Numbered from the stretch's first letter, positions 1-9,044 are shown. The stretch: DNA of 64,000 bases from Nocardioides sp. TF02-7 (GCF_022437945.1 NZ_CP092535.1:930001-994000), one strand, 5' to 3'. Notes: generated from the sequence alone by a model not told the origin. Made by a program: numbers and translations.

Positions 1-780
1 GCCAGCGCCTCCGCGGTGTCGCGGATCTCGCGCTCGCCGGGCAGGAAGACGAGCACGTCGCCCGGGCCCTCCGCCGACAGCTCCTTGACCGCGTCGACGA
101 TCGCCTCGGTCTGGTCGCGGACGATCGGCTCGCCCTCCTCGTCAGCCTCCGGCAGCTGGACGAGCGGGCGGTAGCGCACCTCGACGGGGTAGGTGCGGCC
201 GGAGACCTCGACGATCGGCGCCGGGCGGCCGTCGCGGTCGGCGAAGTGCTCGGCGAACCGCTCGGGGTCGATGGTGGCGGAGGTGATGACCAGCTTGAGG
301 TCGGGCCGCTTGGGCAGCAGCTGCTTGAGGTAGCCGAGGAGGAAGTCGATGTTGAGGCTGCGCTCGTGCGCCTCGTCGATGATGATCGTGTCGTAGCGCC
401 GCAGCATCCGGTCGCGCTGGAGCTCGGCGAGGAGGATGCCGTCGGTCATCAGCTTGACCCGGCTCGTCCGCGACGTCTTGTCGGTGAACCGCACCTGGTA
501 GCCGACCAGGTCGCCCAGCTCGGTGCCGAGCTCCTCGGCGATCCGCTCCGACACCGACCGCGCCGCGATCCGCCGCGGCTGGGTGTGGCCGATCATCCGC
601 GGCCGGCCGTCCTTCGTCGGCCGCCCCCGCCCCAGCTCGAGGCAGATCTTCGGCAGCTGGGTGGTCTTCCCCCGACCCGGTCTCGCCCGCGACGATCACG
701 ACCTGGTGGTCGCGGATCGCCTTCGCGATGTCGTCGCGGCGGGCGCTGACCGGGAGGTCGGGCGGGTAGGTGATGTCCAC
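1..780 (-). CDS. hrpA: ATP-dependent RNA helicase HrpA, N-terminal part, cut by window edge, one frameshift
   Basis: DEAH-box SF2 helicase of the HrpA type, a cytoplasmic NTP-driven RNA/RNP remodelling enzyme. Reading leftward from a GTG at 780, the N-terminus is [20 protein letters not shown], typical of actinobacterial HrpA, followed by the P-loop GETGSG. The frame then breaks: the C5 run at about 669-673 has one C too many. Without it the loop reads [13 protein letters not shown] and continues through [20 protein letters not shown], the DEAH box ([10 protein letters not shown], about 366-377) and the motif III sequence LVITSATID. HrpA is usually near 1,300 residues, so about four fifths lie beyond position 1. 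The same frame runs unbroken to the edge. No operon partner is visible on the 5' side; the next gene upstream is the sigma-factor partner at 854. Family assignment is secure; whether the frameshift is real is doubtful. Confidence 0.9.
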
Positions 781-853
781 GGCGTCACCGATTGTCCCCC
801 TACCGCCCGAGGGCGGGGCGAACCGATGGCGGCGGGGCCCGCACGCCGCAGGG

Positions 854-1528
854 TCAGTTCGCAGCGATCAGGAACCCCTGCTCGTCCCCGCCCTCGAACG
901 CCAGGGAGCCGGGCTCGGCGCCCTCGACGTGGCCGACCGTCAGCACGACGACGCCGCCGTCGAACTCCGCGACCACCTGGGTGGTGCCGTCGGTCACGGC
1001 ACTGCGGGCGCGGGCCGCGCCCTCGACCGTCACGTCCTCGCAGGTCCAGCCGGACGCGCAGCCGGTCGCCCCCGACTCCTGCCACGACCCGCCGCTGCCC
1101 ATGGCGATGCGGAACCACGGCTGGTCGCCGGCGACCGCCTCCGCGGCTGCCGCCGCGGCCTCGAGCTCGCCGATCGAGACCTCCGTCCCCGCGCCGCCGG
1201 GGGCCTGCTGCGTCATCTCGCTCAACAGCTGCTCGCGGTCGGGCGCGGCCCGGCTGCGGTCGCCGGGGACGGGCGCCGCCACCGCGGCGTCGTCGGCGAC
1301 CCGCTCGGCCGGCGGCTCCGCGGGTCCTGCGGCGATCGGGCCGGCCAGGCCGAGCCCGCCGGCGACGCCGGAGACGGCGAGCGCGGAGCCCGCCACCACC
1401 GTGCCGCGGTGGCGCCGCAGTCGCCGGCGCCCGCGGCGTACGTCGGCCGAGGGCGGTGCCGTCGGCAGGTCCAGGTCGTCGCCGATCCGGCGCAGCCGCT
1501 CGGTGAGGTCGTGCTCGAGGGTGTCCAT
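854..1528 (-). CDS. Single-pass membrane protein, putative anti-sigma/accessory partner of the SigE-family sigma factor
   Basis: 224 residues from an ATG at 1528. The N-terminal ~40 residues are charged and cytoplasmic-looking, with an arginine-rich stretch (RRGRRRLRRHRG). One hydrophobic segment follows (about 43-68), then an acidic, alanine-rich exported domain with one cysteine pair (CASGWTC). It starts 24 bp after the sigma factor stop on the same strand, so the two are very likely co-transcribed. In actinobacteria SigE-family (TIGR02983-type) sigma genes are commonly followed by such one-TM proteins, assumed to modulate the sigma factor or sense an envelope signal. I see no zinc-binding HxxxCxxC motif, so it is not a classical ZAS anti-sigma factor. 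The gene is intact. The regulatory role is inferred from position only. Confidence 0.7.
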   Translation of the reverse strand: MDTLEHDLTERLRRIGDDLDLPTAPPSADVRRGRRRLRRHRGTVVAGSALAVSGVAGGLGLAGPIAAGPAEPPAERVADDAAVAAPVPGDRSRAAPDREQLLSEMTQQAPGGAGTEVSIGELEAAAAAAEAVAGDQPWFRIAMGSGGSWQESGATGCASGWTCEDVTVEGAARARSAVTDGTTQVVAEFDGGVVVLTVGHVEGAEPGSLAFEGGDEQGFLIAAN

Positions 1529-1552
1529 CGGTGCTCCTTCGTCTGGTCGGGG

Positions 1553-2042
1553 CTAGTGGAGGTCCGGCTGCAGGGCCGTGCGGAGGGCCGCGAGTGCGGC
1601 GGAGGTCTGGCTCTTGACCGTGCCGGCGCTGACGCCCAGGTCGGCGGCGGTCTCCTCGACCGACAGCCCCCAGTAGTGGCGCAGCACCACCACCCGGCGC
1701 TGGCCCGCCGGCAGCCGCCGCAGCGCGGCGTAGAGCGCGTCGGTCTCCTCCGGCGCCGGGCCGGTTGCCGCCGCGACGTCGTGGTGCTCGTCGGTGGGCC
1801 GCTCCCGCCGCCAGGGCCGCCGGGTCTCGTCGAGGTGGCTGTTGACCACCGCCCGCCGCACGTACGCGTCCACCGAGTCGGCCCGCTCGACGCGCGGCCA
1901 GGCGACGTACAGCCTGGTCAGGGGCCGCCTGGACGACGTCCTCGGCCCGGTGCGGGTCGCCGCAGAGCAGGTAGGCCGTCCGGTAGAGCTGCGGCCGTCG
2001 CGCTGCGACGTACGCCGCGAACGCCTCGTCGCGCCGCGCCAT
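1553..2042 (-). CDS. SigE-family ECF RNA polymerase sigma factor, one frameshift
   Basis: ECF sigma factor, about 162 residues after repair, directing RNA polymerase to an alternative promoter set. The ATG at 2042 is chosen because AGGAGG lies a few bases upstream. The N-terminal half reads DEAFAAYVAARRPQLYRTAY and LCGDPHRAEDVVQAA (region 2). The frame then breaks at the G4 run 1921-1924: with G3 the helix continues ALTRLYVAWPRV and joins DAYVRRAVVNSHLDETRRPW. Region 4 is LRRLPAGQRRVVVLRHYWGL followed by SVEETAADLGVSAGTVKSQ, the promoter -35 recognition helix. Short length and motif wording match the actinobacterial SigE family (TIGR02983). Immediately followed by its membrane partner at 854-1528. 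The upstream gene (rocD) is divergent. Confidence 0.9.
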
Positions 2043-2165
2043 TCGCCTCCTCCTCACCCGACCGGCACGGTGCCGGTCTGCCTGGTTGACGGAGCCGGAC
2101 CATCATCGGTTGGGAACGGTCGCGATTGGTGGGTTCCGGGGGTTCGTGGGCTACGGTGATGCCAC

Positions 2166-2180
2166 GATTGTCAGACAATC
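2166..2180. promoter_or_regulatory. FadR-type GntR operator-like palindrome upstream of rocD
   Basis: GATTGTCAGACAATC is a perfect 7-bp inverted repeat around one base. Its core TTGTCAGACAA fits the TNGTNNNACNA consensus known for FadR-subfamily GntR repressors. It lies 25 bp before the rocD start codon and just upstream of its AAGGAGG ribosome site, a position suited to repression. No GntR gene is in the window, so the regulator is unknown. The match is seen; the regulation is inferred. Confidence 0.55.
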
Positions 2181-2205
2181 TCGCGCACACCGAAGGAGGC
2201 GACCG

Positions 2206-3459
2206 ATGAGCATGACGACCGGTACGACGGCGAGCGTCCCGAGCGATCCGATCGGAGGGCTCGCCGGCACCCCTGCGGAGGTGCAGCGCGCCGAGGCACG
2301 CACCGCGCACAACTACCACCCGCTGCCGGTCGTGCTCGCGCACGGCGAGGGCGCCTGGATGACCGACATCGAGGGCAACCGGTTCCTCGACCTGCTGGCC
2401 GGCTACTCCGCGCTCAACTTCGGCCACGGCCACCCGCGGCTGCTCGCCGCCGCCCACGCCCAGCTCGACAAGCTGACGCTGACCAGCCGCGCGTTCGTCC
2501 ACGACGCGTTCGCCGACTTCTGCGCCACCCTCGGCGACCTGTGCGGCAAGGAGCTCGTGCTGCCGATGAACACCGGCGCCGAGGCCGTCGAGACCGCCGT
2601 CAAGCTGGCCCGCAAGTGGGGCTACGAGGTGAAGGGCGTCGCCGCCGACCGGGCCCGCATCGTCGTGGCGAGCGGCAACTTCCACGGCCGCACGACGACG
2701 ATCGTCGGCTTCTCCGACGACCCCGACGCCCGCGACGGCTTCGGGCCGTTCGCCCCGGGCTTCGACACCGTCCCCTACGGCGACCTCGCGGCGCTCCGGG
2801 CGGCGATCACGCCGGAGACGGTCGCGGTGCTCGTCGAGCCGATCCAGGGCGAGGGCGGCGTCATCATCCCGCCCGACGGCTACCTCCGTGGCGTCCGGAA
2901 GATCTGCACCGCCGAGAACGTGCTGTTCGCCGCCGACGAGATCCAGGCCGGTCTCGGCCGCACCGGCCGCACCTTCGCCTGCGACCACGAGGAGGTCGTG
3001 CCCGACCTGTACGTGCTCGGCAAGGCGCTGGGCGGCGGCATCGTCCCGGTGTCGGCGGTGGTCGGCGACCGCGACGTGCTCGGGGTGCTCCGGCCGGGCC
3101 AGCACGGGTCGACGTTCGGCGGCAACCCGCTCGCCTGCGCGGTCGGCCGCGAGGTCGTCGCCATGCTCCGCACCGGCGAGCCGCAGGCGCGGGCCGCCGA
3201 GCTCGGCCTGCTGCTGCGCGAGCGGCTCGACGCGATGGTCGGCCACGGCGTGGTCGCCGTACGCTCCCGCGGCCTGTGGGCCGGCGTCGACATCGACCCG
3301 GCGATCGGCACCGGCCGCGAGATCTGCGAGCGGCTGATGGCTCGCGGCGTCCTCGCCAAGGACACCCACGGCTCCACCATCCGGCTCGCTCCCCCGCTCG
3401 TCGTCACCCCCGACGACCTCACCTGGGGCCTCGACCAGCTCGCCGCCGTCCTCACCTGA
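2206..3459 (+). CDS. rocD: Ornithine aminotransferase (ornithine--oxo-acid transaminase)
   Basis: 417 residues, intact. PLP-dependent class-III aminotransferase that moves the delta-amino group of L-ornithine to 2-oxoglutarate, giving glutamate-5-semialdehyde, in arginine/ornithine catabolism in the cytosol. The family signature is clear: NTGAEAVETAVKLARKWGYE near the cofactor phosphate site, EPIQGEGGVIIPPDGYL, ADEIQAGLGRTG (Asp binding the pyridine nitrogen) and DLYVLGKALGGG with Lys273 as Schiff-base lysine. Length is normal for RocD. The ATG at 2206 is preferred over in-frame upstream codons because AAGGAGG sits 6 bp before it. Divergent from the sigma operon. A GntR/FadR-like palindrome lies in its leader. 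Class-III aminotransferases share motifs, so the ornithine specificity rests on overall similarity (e.g. the AHNYHPLPVVL N-terminus). Confidence 0.9.
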   Translation: MSMTTGTTASVPSDPIGGLAGTPAEVQRAEARTAHNYHPLPVVLAHGEGAWMTDIEGNRFLDLLAGYSALNFGHGHPRLLAAAHAQLDKLTLTSRAFVHDAFADFCATLGDLCGKELVLPMNTGAEAVETAVKLARKWGYEVKGVAADRARIVVASGNFHGRTTTIVGFSDDPDARDGFGPFAPGFDTVPYGDLAALRAAITPETVAVLVEPIQGEGGVIIPPDGYLRGVRKICTAENVLFAADEIQAGLGRTGRTFACDHEEVVPDLYVLGKALGGGIVPVSAVVGDRDVLGVLRPGQHGSTFGGNPLACAVGREVVAMLRTGEPQARAAELGLLLRERLDAMVGHGVVAVRSRGLWAGVDIDPAIGTGREICERLMARGVLAKDTHGSTIRLAPPLVVTPDDLTWGLDQLAAVLT

Positions 3460-3474
3460 TCCCCCTGCACCTGG

Positions 3475-3645
3475 CCGACCCGGCTCATCTCCGCACCACA
3501 AACGCGCCGACCCGGCTCATCTCCGCACCTCAAACGCGCCGACCCGGCTCATTCCTGCTGCGGAGATGCGCCGGGTCGAGCCATCTCAGCTGCCGAGATG
3601 CGCCGGGTCGAGCCTGTTCGGCTGCGGAGATGCGCCGGGTCGCGC
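3475..3645. repeat. 32-bp-pitch inverted repeat array (three forward, three reverse units)
   Basis: Three forward units start at about 3475, 3507 and 3539 (core CGACCCGGCTCATCTCCGCA; the third is truncated). Three reverse units start at about 3558, 3590 and 3622 (core TGCGGAGATGCGCCGGGTCG). Spacing within each set is exactly 32 bp, and the reverse core is the complement of the forward core apart from a 1-2 base difference in the middle. The array fills the gap between the convergent rocD and tetR genes and could fold into a long cruciform or stem. It may act as a two-way terminator or be a REP-like element. It has no unique spacers, so it is not CRISPR. Confidence 0.85.
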
Positions 3646-3738
3646 GATGCGCCTCACGGACCGGCCCGGCTGCTCTCACGCCCTGTCATGTCCGGCACCA
3701 CCCTCCCGGTTCCCGGTCGGTCGCAGGTCAGTCGCAGG

Positions 3739-4339
3739 TCAGTCTGGGGGGAGGCTGGCGACCAGCGCCGGCAGCCCCTCGGTGAGGAGCGCGACCACCT
3801 GGTCGCGGCTCACGCCGCCGGGGTCGTCGCACCAGGTCAGCACGGTCTCCTCGGCCAGCGCCGCCCAGCCGCGCACGACCAGCCGGGTCGCGGGCGTCTC
3901 GGCGATCACCTCGCCCAGGGCGTCGGAGGCGAAGATCCGCTCGAGCAGGGCGGTGCGCGCGTCCTCGTAGATCCCGCGCAGCGTCTCGTTGCCGCCGGCG
4001 GCGGCGCGCACCAGCGAGCGGTAGCCGGCGAGGTTGGCCTCGACGTAGTCGACGTACGCCGCCATCGACGCGCGCAGCCGCTCGATCGGCTCGACGGTGT
4101 CGTCGGGGGGCGGTCTGGTCGAGCAGGTCCGCCGCCGCGCGTCGTACGACGGCCTCGTGGAAGCCCTGCTTGCTGTCGAAGTAGTGGTAGAGCAGCCCGC
4201 GGGACACGCCCGCCTCGTCGGAGAGCCGGTCGATCGAGATGTCGTCGACCGAGCCGCCGGCGAACAGCCGCAGCCCGAGCTCGAGCAGCTGCTCGCGACG
4301 CTGGTCCGGGCTCAGCCGGGTGCGGGTGGGCGCGGTCAC
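3739..4339 (-). CDS. TetR/AcrR-family transcriptional regulator, one frameshift
   Basis: About 199 residues after repair. The N-terminal helix-turn-helix is classical TetR: RREQLLELGLRLFAGGSVDD, ISIDRLSDEAGVSRGLLYHY and FDSKQGFHEAVV. The frame breaks in the G6 run at about 4105-4110; with G5 it reads DQTAPDDTVEPIERL and joins the ligand-binding helices (MAAYVDYVEANLAGYRSLVR, WAALAEETVLTWCDDPG). Start is GTG 4339. It is divergent from the monooxygenase at 4388, with an inverted repeat operator in the 49-bp gap, so it most likely represses that operon and itself. The inducer is unknown, probably a substrate of the monooxygenase. Its 3' end faces the 32-bp repeat array. Confidence 0.88.
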
Positions 4340-4348
4340 GCCACCACT

Positions 4349-4381
4349 CTATTGACACTTGTTCAATAGCCGCAATAGCGT
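4349..4381 (+). promoter_or_regulatory. TetR operator overlapping a leaderless promoter
   Basis: CTATTGA and TCAATAG form a perfect 7-bp inverted repeat with a 7-base centre (4349-4369), as expected for a TetR dimer site. The same bases include a perfect -35 hexamer TTGACA (4352-4357), followed after 18 bases by TAGCGT (4376-4381), which fits the actinobacterial TAnnnT -10. Transcription would then begin at or beside the ATG at 4388, giving a leaderless mRNA. No ribosome site precedes that ATG, which agrees. Promoter and operator assignments are inference from sequence. Confidence 0.6.
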
Positions 4382-4387
4382 CGGCGC

Positions 4388-5912
4388 ATGACACCGAGGA
4401 ACGTCGACCACCTCATCGTCGGCGCCGGCTTCGCCGGCCTGTGCGCGGCCATCAAGCTCGACGAGGCCGGCGAGCGCGACTTCGTCGTGATCGAGAAGGA
4501 CTCCGACGTCGGCGGCACCTGGCACGTCAACACCTACCCCGGCGCGGAGTGCGACGTCCCGAGCCAGCTCTACTCGTTCTCCTTCGCGCTCAACCCGGAC
4601 TGGTCGAAGGTCTACTCCCCCCAGGGCGAGATCTGGGCCTACCAGCGCCGCGTCGCCGAGGAGGCGGGCGTCCTCGACCGCTTCGTCTTCGACACCGCCG
4701 TCGAGGACGCCGTCTGGGACGAGACCACCCGACGCTGGAAGGTCACCACGACCGACGGCGTGTACGCCGCCCGGACGCTGATCAGCGGCTCCGGCGGCCT
4801 CTCCGAGCCGCGGCTCCCCGACATCGACGGCCTCGGCTCCTTCCGGGGCGAGGTCTTCCACTCCGCCCGCTGGCGGCACGACGTCGACCTGACCGGCAAG
4901 CGGGTGGCGGTCATCGGCACCGGCGCGTCGGCGGTCCAGCTGGTGCCCGAGGTCCGGAAGGTCGCCGAGCACGTCGACGTCTACCAGCGCACCCCCAACT
5001 GGGTGATCCCCCCGCAACGAGCGCTCGTTCACCGCGCTGGAGAAGACCGCGTTCCGCACGGTGCCGGGCCTCCAGCGGGCGGTCCGCGCGGCCGTCTACG
5101 CCAAGCTCGAGGCGCGGGTGCCGGCGTTCGCCCGGGTCCCCGCACTGATGCAGGCCGTCGAGCTGCAGGCCAAGCGCCACATGCGCAGGGCGATCAAGGA
5201 CCCCGAGCTGCTCGCGAAGGTCACCCCGCGCTACCGCGCCGGCTGCAAGCGGATCCTGATCTCCAACGCGTGGTACCCCGCGCTCGCGGCGGACGACGTC
5301 GACCTGGTCACCGACCCGATCGCCCGGGTGACAGCCGACGCGGTGGTCACCGCCGACGGCACCGAGCGGCCGGTCGACGTGATCGTGGTCGCGACCGGCT
5401 TCCACGTCACCGACCCGCCGATCGCCGCGCACGTCACCGGCCGCGACGGCCGCACCCTCGCCGACCACTGGGCCGACCACGGGATGGCGGCCTACAAGGG
5501 CACCACGGTGCACGGCTTCCCCAACTACTTCCAGGTCGTCGGCCCCAACACCGCCCTCGGCCACAGCTCGATGATCTTCATCATCGAGTCGCAGGTCCGC
5601 TACGTCGTCGATGCCGTGCGCACGATGCGGGCCCGCGGGCTGGCCGCCGTCGAGCCGACCGCCGAGGCGGAGCGCTCGTGGACGGGCGCGGTGCAGGAGC
5701 GGATGCGGCCGACGGTCTGGACGACCGGCGGCTGCGCGAGCTGGTACCTCGACCGGTTCGGCAACAACACCACCCTGTGGCCGGGCCAGACGTTCACGTT
5801 CCGCCACCACCTCGCGCGGTTCGACGCCGAGCAGTACGCCGTCGCCCCGCTCGACCCGTCCACCGCGCCCGCCACCGCCCCCAGCACCGAGAAGGAGAAC
5901 CAGCCCGCATGA
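4388..5912 (+). CDS. Flavin-containing Baeyer-Villiger-type monooxygenase, one frameshift
   Basis: About 508 residues after repair. FAD- and NADPH-dependent oxygenase inserting one oxygen into ketones or heteroatoms. Evidence: N-terminal Rossmann loop GAGFAG, VIEKDSDVGGTWHVNTYPGA, the Baeyer-Villiger fingerprint FRGEVFHSARW (FxGxxxHxxxW) and a second NADPH-binding loop GTGASA, then VDVIVVATGFHVTDPP. The frame breaks in the C6 run at about 5008-5013; with C5 the protein reads NWVIPRNERSFTALEKTAFR, the usual family sequence. The C-terminal part (GFPNYFQVVGPNTALGHSS) is intact. The stop overlaps the next gene's start as ATGA, so the SDR is translationally coupled. Together they suggest a ketone or alcohol oxidation pathway under control of the divergent TetR. 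Substrate unknown. Confidence 0.88.
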
Positions 5913-6764
5913 AGACCCTCGAGGACAAGGTCGTCGTCATCACCGGCGCGGGGTCCGGCATCGGCCGTGCCCTGGCGCTGGAGTGCGCGCGGCGCGGCTC
6001 CCTGATCGCCCTCTCCGACGTCGACGAGGACGGTCTCGCCGAGACCGTCGAGCTCGTGAAGGACGCCGGCGTCCGGGAGGTGCGCGCCGACCGGGTCGAC
6101 GTCTCCGACCGCGCCGCGGTGGCGTCGTACGCCGCGTCGGTCGCCGACCAGTTCGGCCGGGTCAACGTGGTCGTCAACAACGCCGGCGTCGCGCTGGCCG
6201 GCGACCTCGCCGACCTCGACTACGCCGACATGGAGTGGATCGTCGGCATCAACTTCTGGGGCGTGGTCCACGGCACCAAGGAGTTCCTCCCCCACCTGAT
6301 CGCCTCCGGCGACGGGCACCTCGTGAACCTGTCGTCGCTGTTCGGACTGGTGTCGATGCCCGGGCAGAGCCTCTACAACGCGACGAAAGTACGCCGTCCG
6401 CGGCCTGTCCGAGGCCGTGCGCGAGGAGATGCTCATCGCCGGGCACCCCGTCGGCGTGACCGTCGTGCACCCCGGCGGCATCAAGACCGCGATCGCCCGC
6501 AACGCGCGGGTCTCCCACCGCGAGGACAAGGCGGCCACCGCCCGGCTCTTCGACAAGCGGCTCGCGCGGATGTCGCCGGAGCGGGCGGCCGAGGTGATCG
6601 TCCGCGGCGTGCTGCGCAACCAGCCGCGGGTGCTGGTCGGCATCGACGCCCACGTCGTGCACCACTTCGCCAAGCTGGCCGGGGCGCGCTACCAGGACGT
6701 CTACGCCGCGGTCGCCAAGCGGGTGCTGCCGAAGAAGGCCGTGCCCGGCGCCCGCCACCCGTAG
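5909..6764 (+). CDS. Short-chain dehydrogenase/reductase coupled to the monooxygenase, one frameshift
   Basis: About 285 residues after repair; classical SDR. Cofactor loop TGAGSGIG at residues 13-20, the NNAG motif (VVVNNAGVALAG), catalytic Ser (LVNLSSLFGLVSM) and YxxxK. The frame breaks exactly in the YxxxK motif, where AAA at about 6386-6388 has one A too many: with AA it reads YNATKYAVRGLSEAVREEM. Then come VVHPGGIKTAIARNA and a basic C-terminal tail. It overlaps the monooxygenase by four bases, so it very likely handles an alcohol/ketone substrate or product of that enzyme. Asp after the second strand (SDVDEDG) suggests NAD preference. Exact substrate cannot be told. Confidence 0.88.
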
Positions 6765-6775
6765 GGCGGGGAGGC

Positions 6776-8138
6776 TCAGGCCGCCCGGCCCTGCTCGCGG
6801 GTGCGGTTGCGGCGCCGGCGGAACCGGGTCACGCCGACCAGCCGCGGTCCCGCGAGCCGGGTCTCGACCCGCCTCGCCTCGCGCTTGACCGGCTGGGCGA
6901 CGTACTCGCCGAGGATCACCCCCGCGGCCAGGGCGATCGCCACCGACGCGGCGGTCACCATCGCGAGCAGGCCGCCGGCGATGGCGCCGCGCTCGGCCTC
7001 GCCGAGCAGCGACAGCCCGCGGTAGATGGACAGGCCGGGCAGCATCGGAACGACGGCGGACACCACGATCACCAGCGGCGGCACCCGCATCCGCCCGGAG
7101 ACCGTGAAGCTGACCAGGCCGACGGCGAACGCGGCGATCCCGACCGCCCACGGCCGGCCGAACTCGCGGACGTCGATCACGCTGCTGATCACGATCGCCA
7201 TCGCGGCGAGGAGGCCGATCGGGGCGAGGATCCGCTTGGGCGAGTAGGACGCGTAGGCGAAGGCCGCGGCGGCGATCGCCGCGCCCAGCGCCGCCACGCC
7301 GAGCGTGACCAGGTCGGACCGCGCGGGCTCCAGCCGCGGCAGCTCGAGCCCGACCGCGCCGGCGAGGCTGATGCCTCCGCTGACGCCGGCGATGATGCCG
7401 GCCGTCGCGAGGATCGCCTCCAGCAGCCGGGCGCTGCCGGTGACGTAGAAGCCGGACAGGGCGTCCTGGATGGCGCCCATGAACCCGATGCCGGCCAGCA
7501 GCATGATGATGTTGGCGGTCACGACCAGCGACGCGTCCAGCCGGGCCACCGGCTCGAGCGCCCGGGTCGCGACCGCGGCGATCAGCGTCGCGACCGCCCC
7601 GCCGGCGACCTGTTGGTAGAAGAACGGCGTCCGCTGCCGGGTCATCAGGTGCTGGAGCCGGTCGATCGACACCGCCGCGACGAACGCGACCGCGACGACC
7701 GCCGCCGTGCCCCCCGAGCTGCAGCGCCACGCCGGCGCACATCACGCCCCAGCCGGCGGTGACGGCCCAGCGGCGCCGGGCGTGGCCGGAGGAGAAGATC
7801 CGCGCGATCTCGGACCGCGCCTCCTGCAGGCCGGTGCGCTCGGCGACGATGTCGCGGACCAGGTGGTCGACCCGGGTGAGGTCCTCGTAGTCGATCTCGC
7901 GCTGGCCCACCGAGCGGATCTGCACGATCGGCAGCTCGTCGCCGTCCTGCACGGTCATCGCCAGCGACGTGAACGTCACGTCGACCTGCGGGTTGCGCAC
8001 CCCGAGCGCGTAGGAGACCGAGCGCATGGTCGCCGTGACGTCGGCGGCCCCGGCACCGGAGGAGAGGAGCATCTCGCCGATCCGGAGGCACAGGTCCAGG
8101 GTCTGCGCGAGCTGCTTCGGGTCGGCCATGCGCGTCAT
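6776..8138 (-). CDS. ThrE-family threonine/serine exporter, one frameshift
   Basis: About 453 residues after repair. An N-terminal cytoplasmic domain (ALGVRNPQVDVTFTSLAMTV, QIRSVGQREIDYEDLTRVD) precedes about ten hydrophobic segments. This matches the fused ThrE layout (PF06738 then PF12821), known for proton-driven export of threonine and serine in corynebacteria. The frame breaks in the C6 run at about 7710-7715; with C5 the first membrane segment reads CAGVALQLGGTAAVVAVAFV. Later segments include NIIMLLAGIGFMGAIQDALS and VSAVVPMLPGLSIYRGLSLL, the latter typical of the second ThrE half. The tail is strongly basic. Start ATG 8138 or ATG 8129; both are in frame. Divergent from the DUF402 gene at 8168. 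Substrate is inferred from family. Confidence 0.85.
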
Positions 8139-8167
8139 GCTGGCACGGCTCTGGTAGACACCTGCGG

Positions 8168-8689
8168 GTGACACCCGGAGAGCCGATCCACGTGCGGATG
8201 ACCAAGTGGGGCGACCGCCCGCACTGGGCGTACGACGCCCGCTACCTCGGGTCCGACGACCACGGCGACTGGGTCGGTTGCCCCGCCGGCACCCGCTACC
8301 GGCGGCCCGGGAGGGACTTCGTCGCGGGCTTCGCCGGCGTGGTGCTGGTGCCCGCCGGGCACGCGGCCCACCTTGCCGCCTTCAACGACGAGCACGCCGA
8401 GGCGGCCGTCTACGTCGACATGACGACCCCCGCGGCGTGGGACGACGGCACGCTCCGCTCCGTGGACCTCGACCTCGACGTCGTCCGGCTCCAGGACGGG
8501 ACGGTCTACCTCGACGACGAGGACGAGTTCGCCGAGCACCGGGTCGCGTTCGGCTATCCGCCGGAGGTGGTCGCGATGGCCGAGGAGTCGGCCGCCCAGG
8601 TGCTCGCCGCGGTGCGGGCCGGCCGGCCGCCGTACGACGGCACGGCCGGGCGCTGGCTCGACGCGCTCGGCCGGCTCACCCGGCGCTGA
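8168..8689 (+). CDS. DUF402 family protein (FomD/YgaC-like phosphatase fold)
   Basis: 173 residues, intact, GTG start at 8168. The conserved DUF402 core is visible: a basic N-terminal half (HVRMTKWGDRPHWAYDARYL), then VYVDMTTPAAWDDGTLRSVD, LDLDVVRLQDGTVYLDDEDE and FAEHRVAFGYPPEVVAMAEE. The acidic residues in the DLDLDVV and DEDEF stretches bind divalent metal in characterised relatives, which hydrolyse nucleoside diphosphates or nucleotidyl esters. The true substrate here is unknown. It is divergent from the exporter, with only 29 bp between the starts, and its last 14 bases overlap the 3' end of the convergent gene at 8676-9044. Confidence 0.8.
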   Translation: MTPGEPIHVRMTKWGDRPHWAYDARYLGSDDHGDWVGCPAGTRYRRPGRDFVAGFAGVVLVPAGHAAHLAAFNDEHAEAAVYVDMTTPAAWDDGTLRSVDLDLDVVRLQDGTVYLDDEDEFAEHRVAFGYPPEVVAMAEESAAQVLAAVRAGRPPYDGTAGRWLDALGRLTRR

Positions 8690-9044
8690 GCAGCGAGTTC
8701 GGCTGGAACGTGGGCCTCCGGTCGACGTCCTCCCGGGCCGGCCGCACGAACTCGAACCCGGCCGTCGCCACGACCTGCCAGCGCGGGTCGGCGCCCGGGT
8801 GCGCGAGCAGGTCGCGGGCACAGTCCTCGTGGAGCGGCGGCACGTGGAAGGCGTTGCGTCCGACCTCGTCCGCGGTGCCGACGAAGACGACCGGACGACC
8901 GAGCGGGTCCGCGCACACCCCGCAGATCCGGCTCAGCGCGCACTGGGTGACCCGGCGCCCGACCAGGACGCCGAGCGCCGGCGGCGCGCTCCCCGGCTCC
9001 GGCTCCCACGCGAACGGGCCGTCCATCCCGAGCGGCGTCCTCAT
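8676..9044 (-). CDS. Small cysteine-containing protein of unknown function, coupled to the desaturase
   Basis: 122 residues from an ATG at 9044 that overlaps the desaturase stop as ATGA, so it is translated from the desaturase mRNA. It has a CxxC pair in RICGVCADPLGRPVVFVG and a later HEDC, a spacing that could bind zinc. The C-terminal part is AGFEFVRPAREDVDRRP. No membrane segment or signal peptide. I do not recognise the family. Its position as third gene behind the ferredoxin reductase and desaturase suggests a role tied to fatty-acid desaturation, but that is inference only. Overlaps the 3' end of the convergent DUF402 gene by 14 bases. Confidence 0.6.
   Translation of the reverse strand: MRTPLGMDGPFAWEPEPGSAPPALGVLVGRRVTQCALSRICGVCADPLGRPVVFVGTADEVGRNAFHVPPLHEDCARDLLAHPGADPRWQVVATAGFEFVRPAREDVDRRPTFQPNSLLSAG

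Noticed and set aside
3475..3645. Regularly spaced repeats that could be taken for a CRISPR array
   Set aside because: The repeat core fills most of the 32-bp period, there are no unique spacers, orientation flips halfway and no cas genes are present.
4388..7762. A 1,124-residue plus-strand reading frame
   Set aside because: It runs from the monooxygenase through an extra base into antisense of the SDR region and the exporter; only the first part matches a family.
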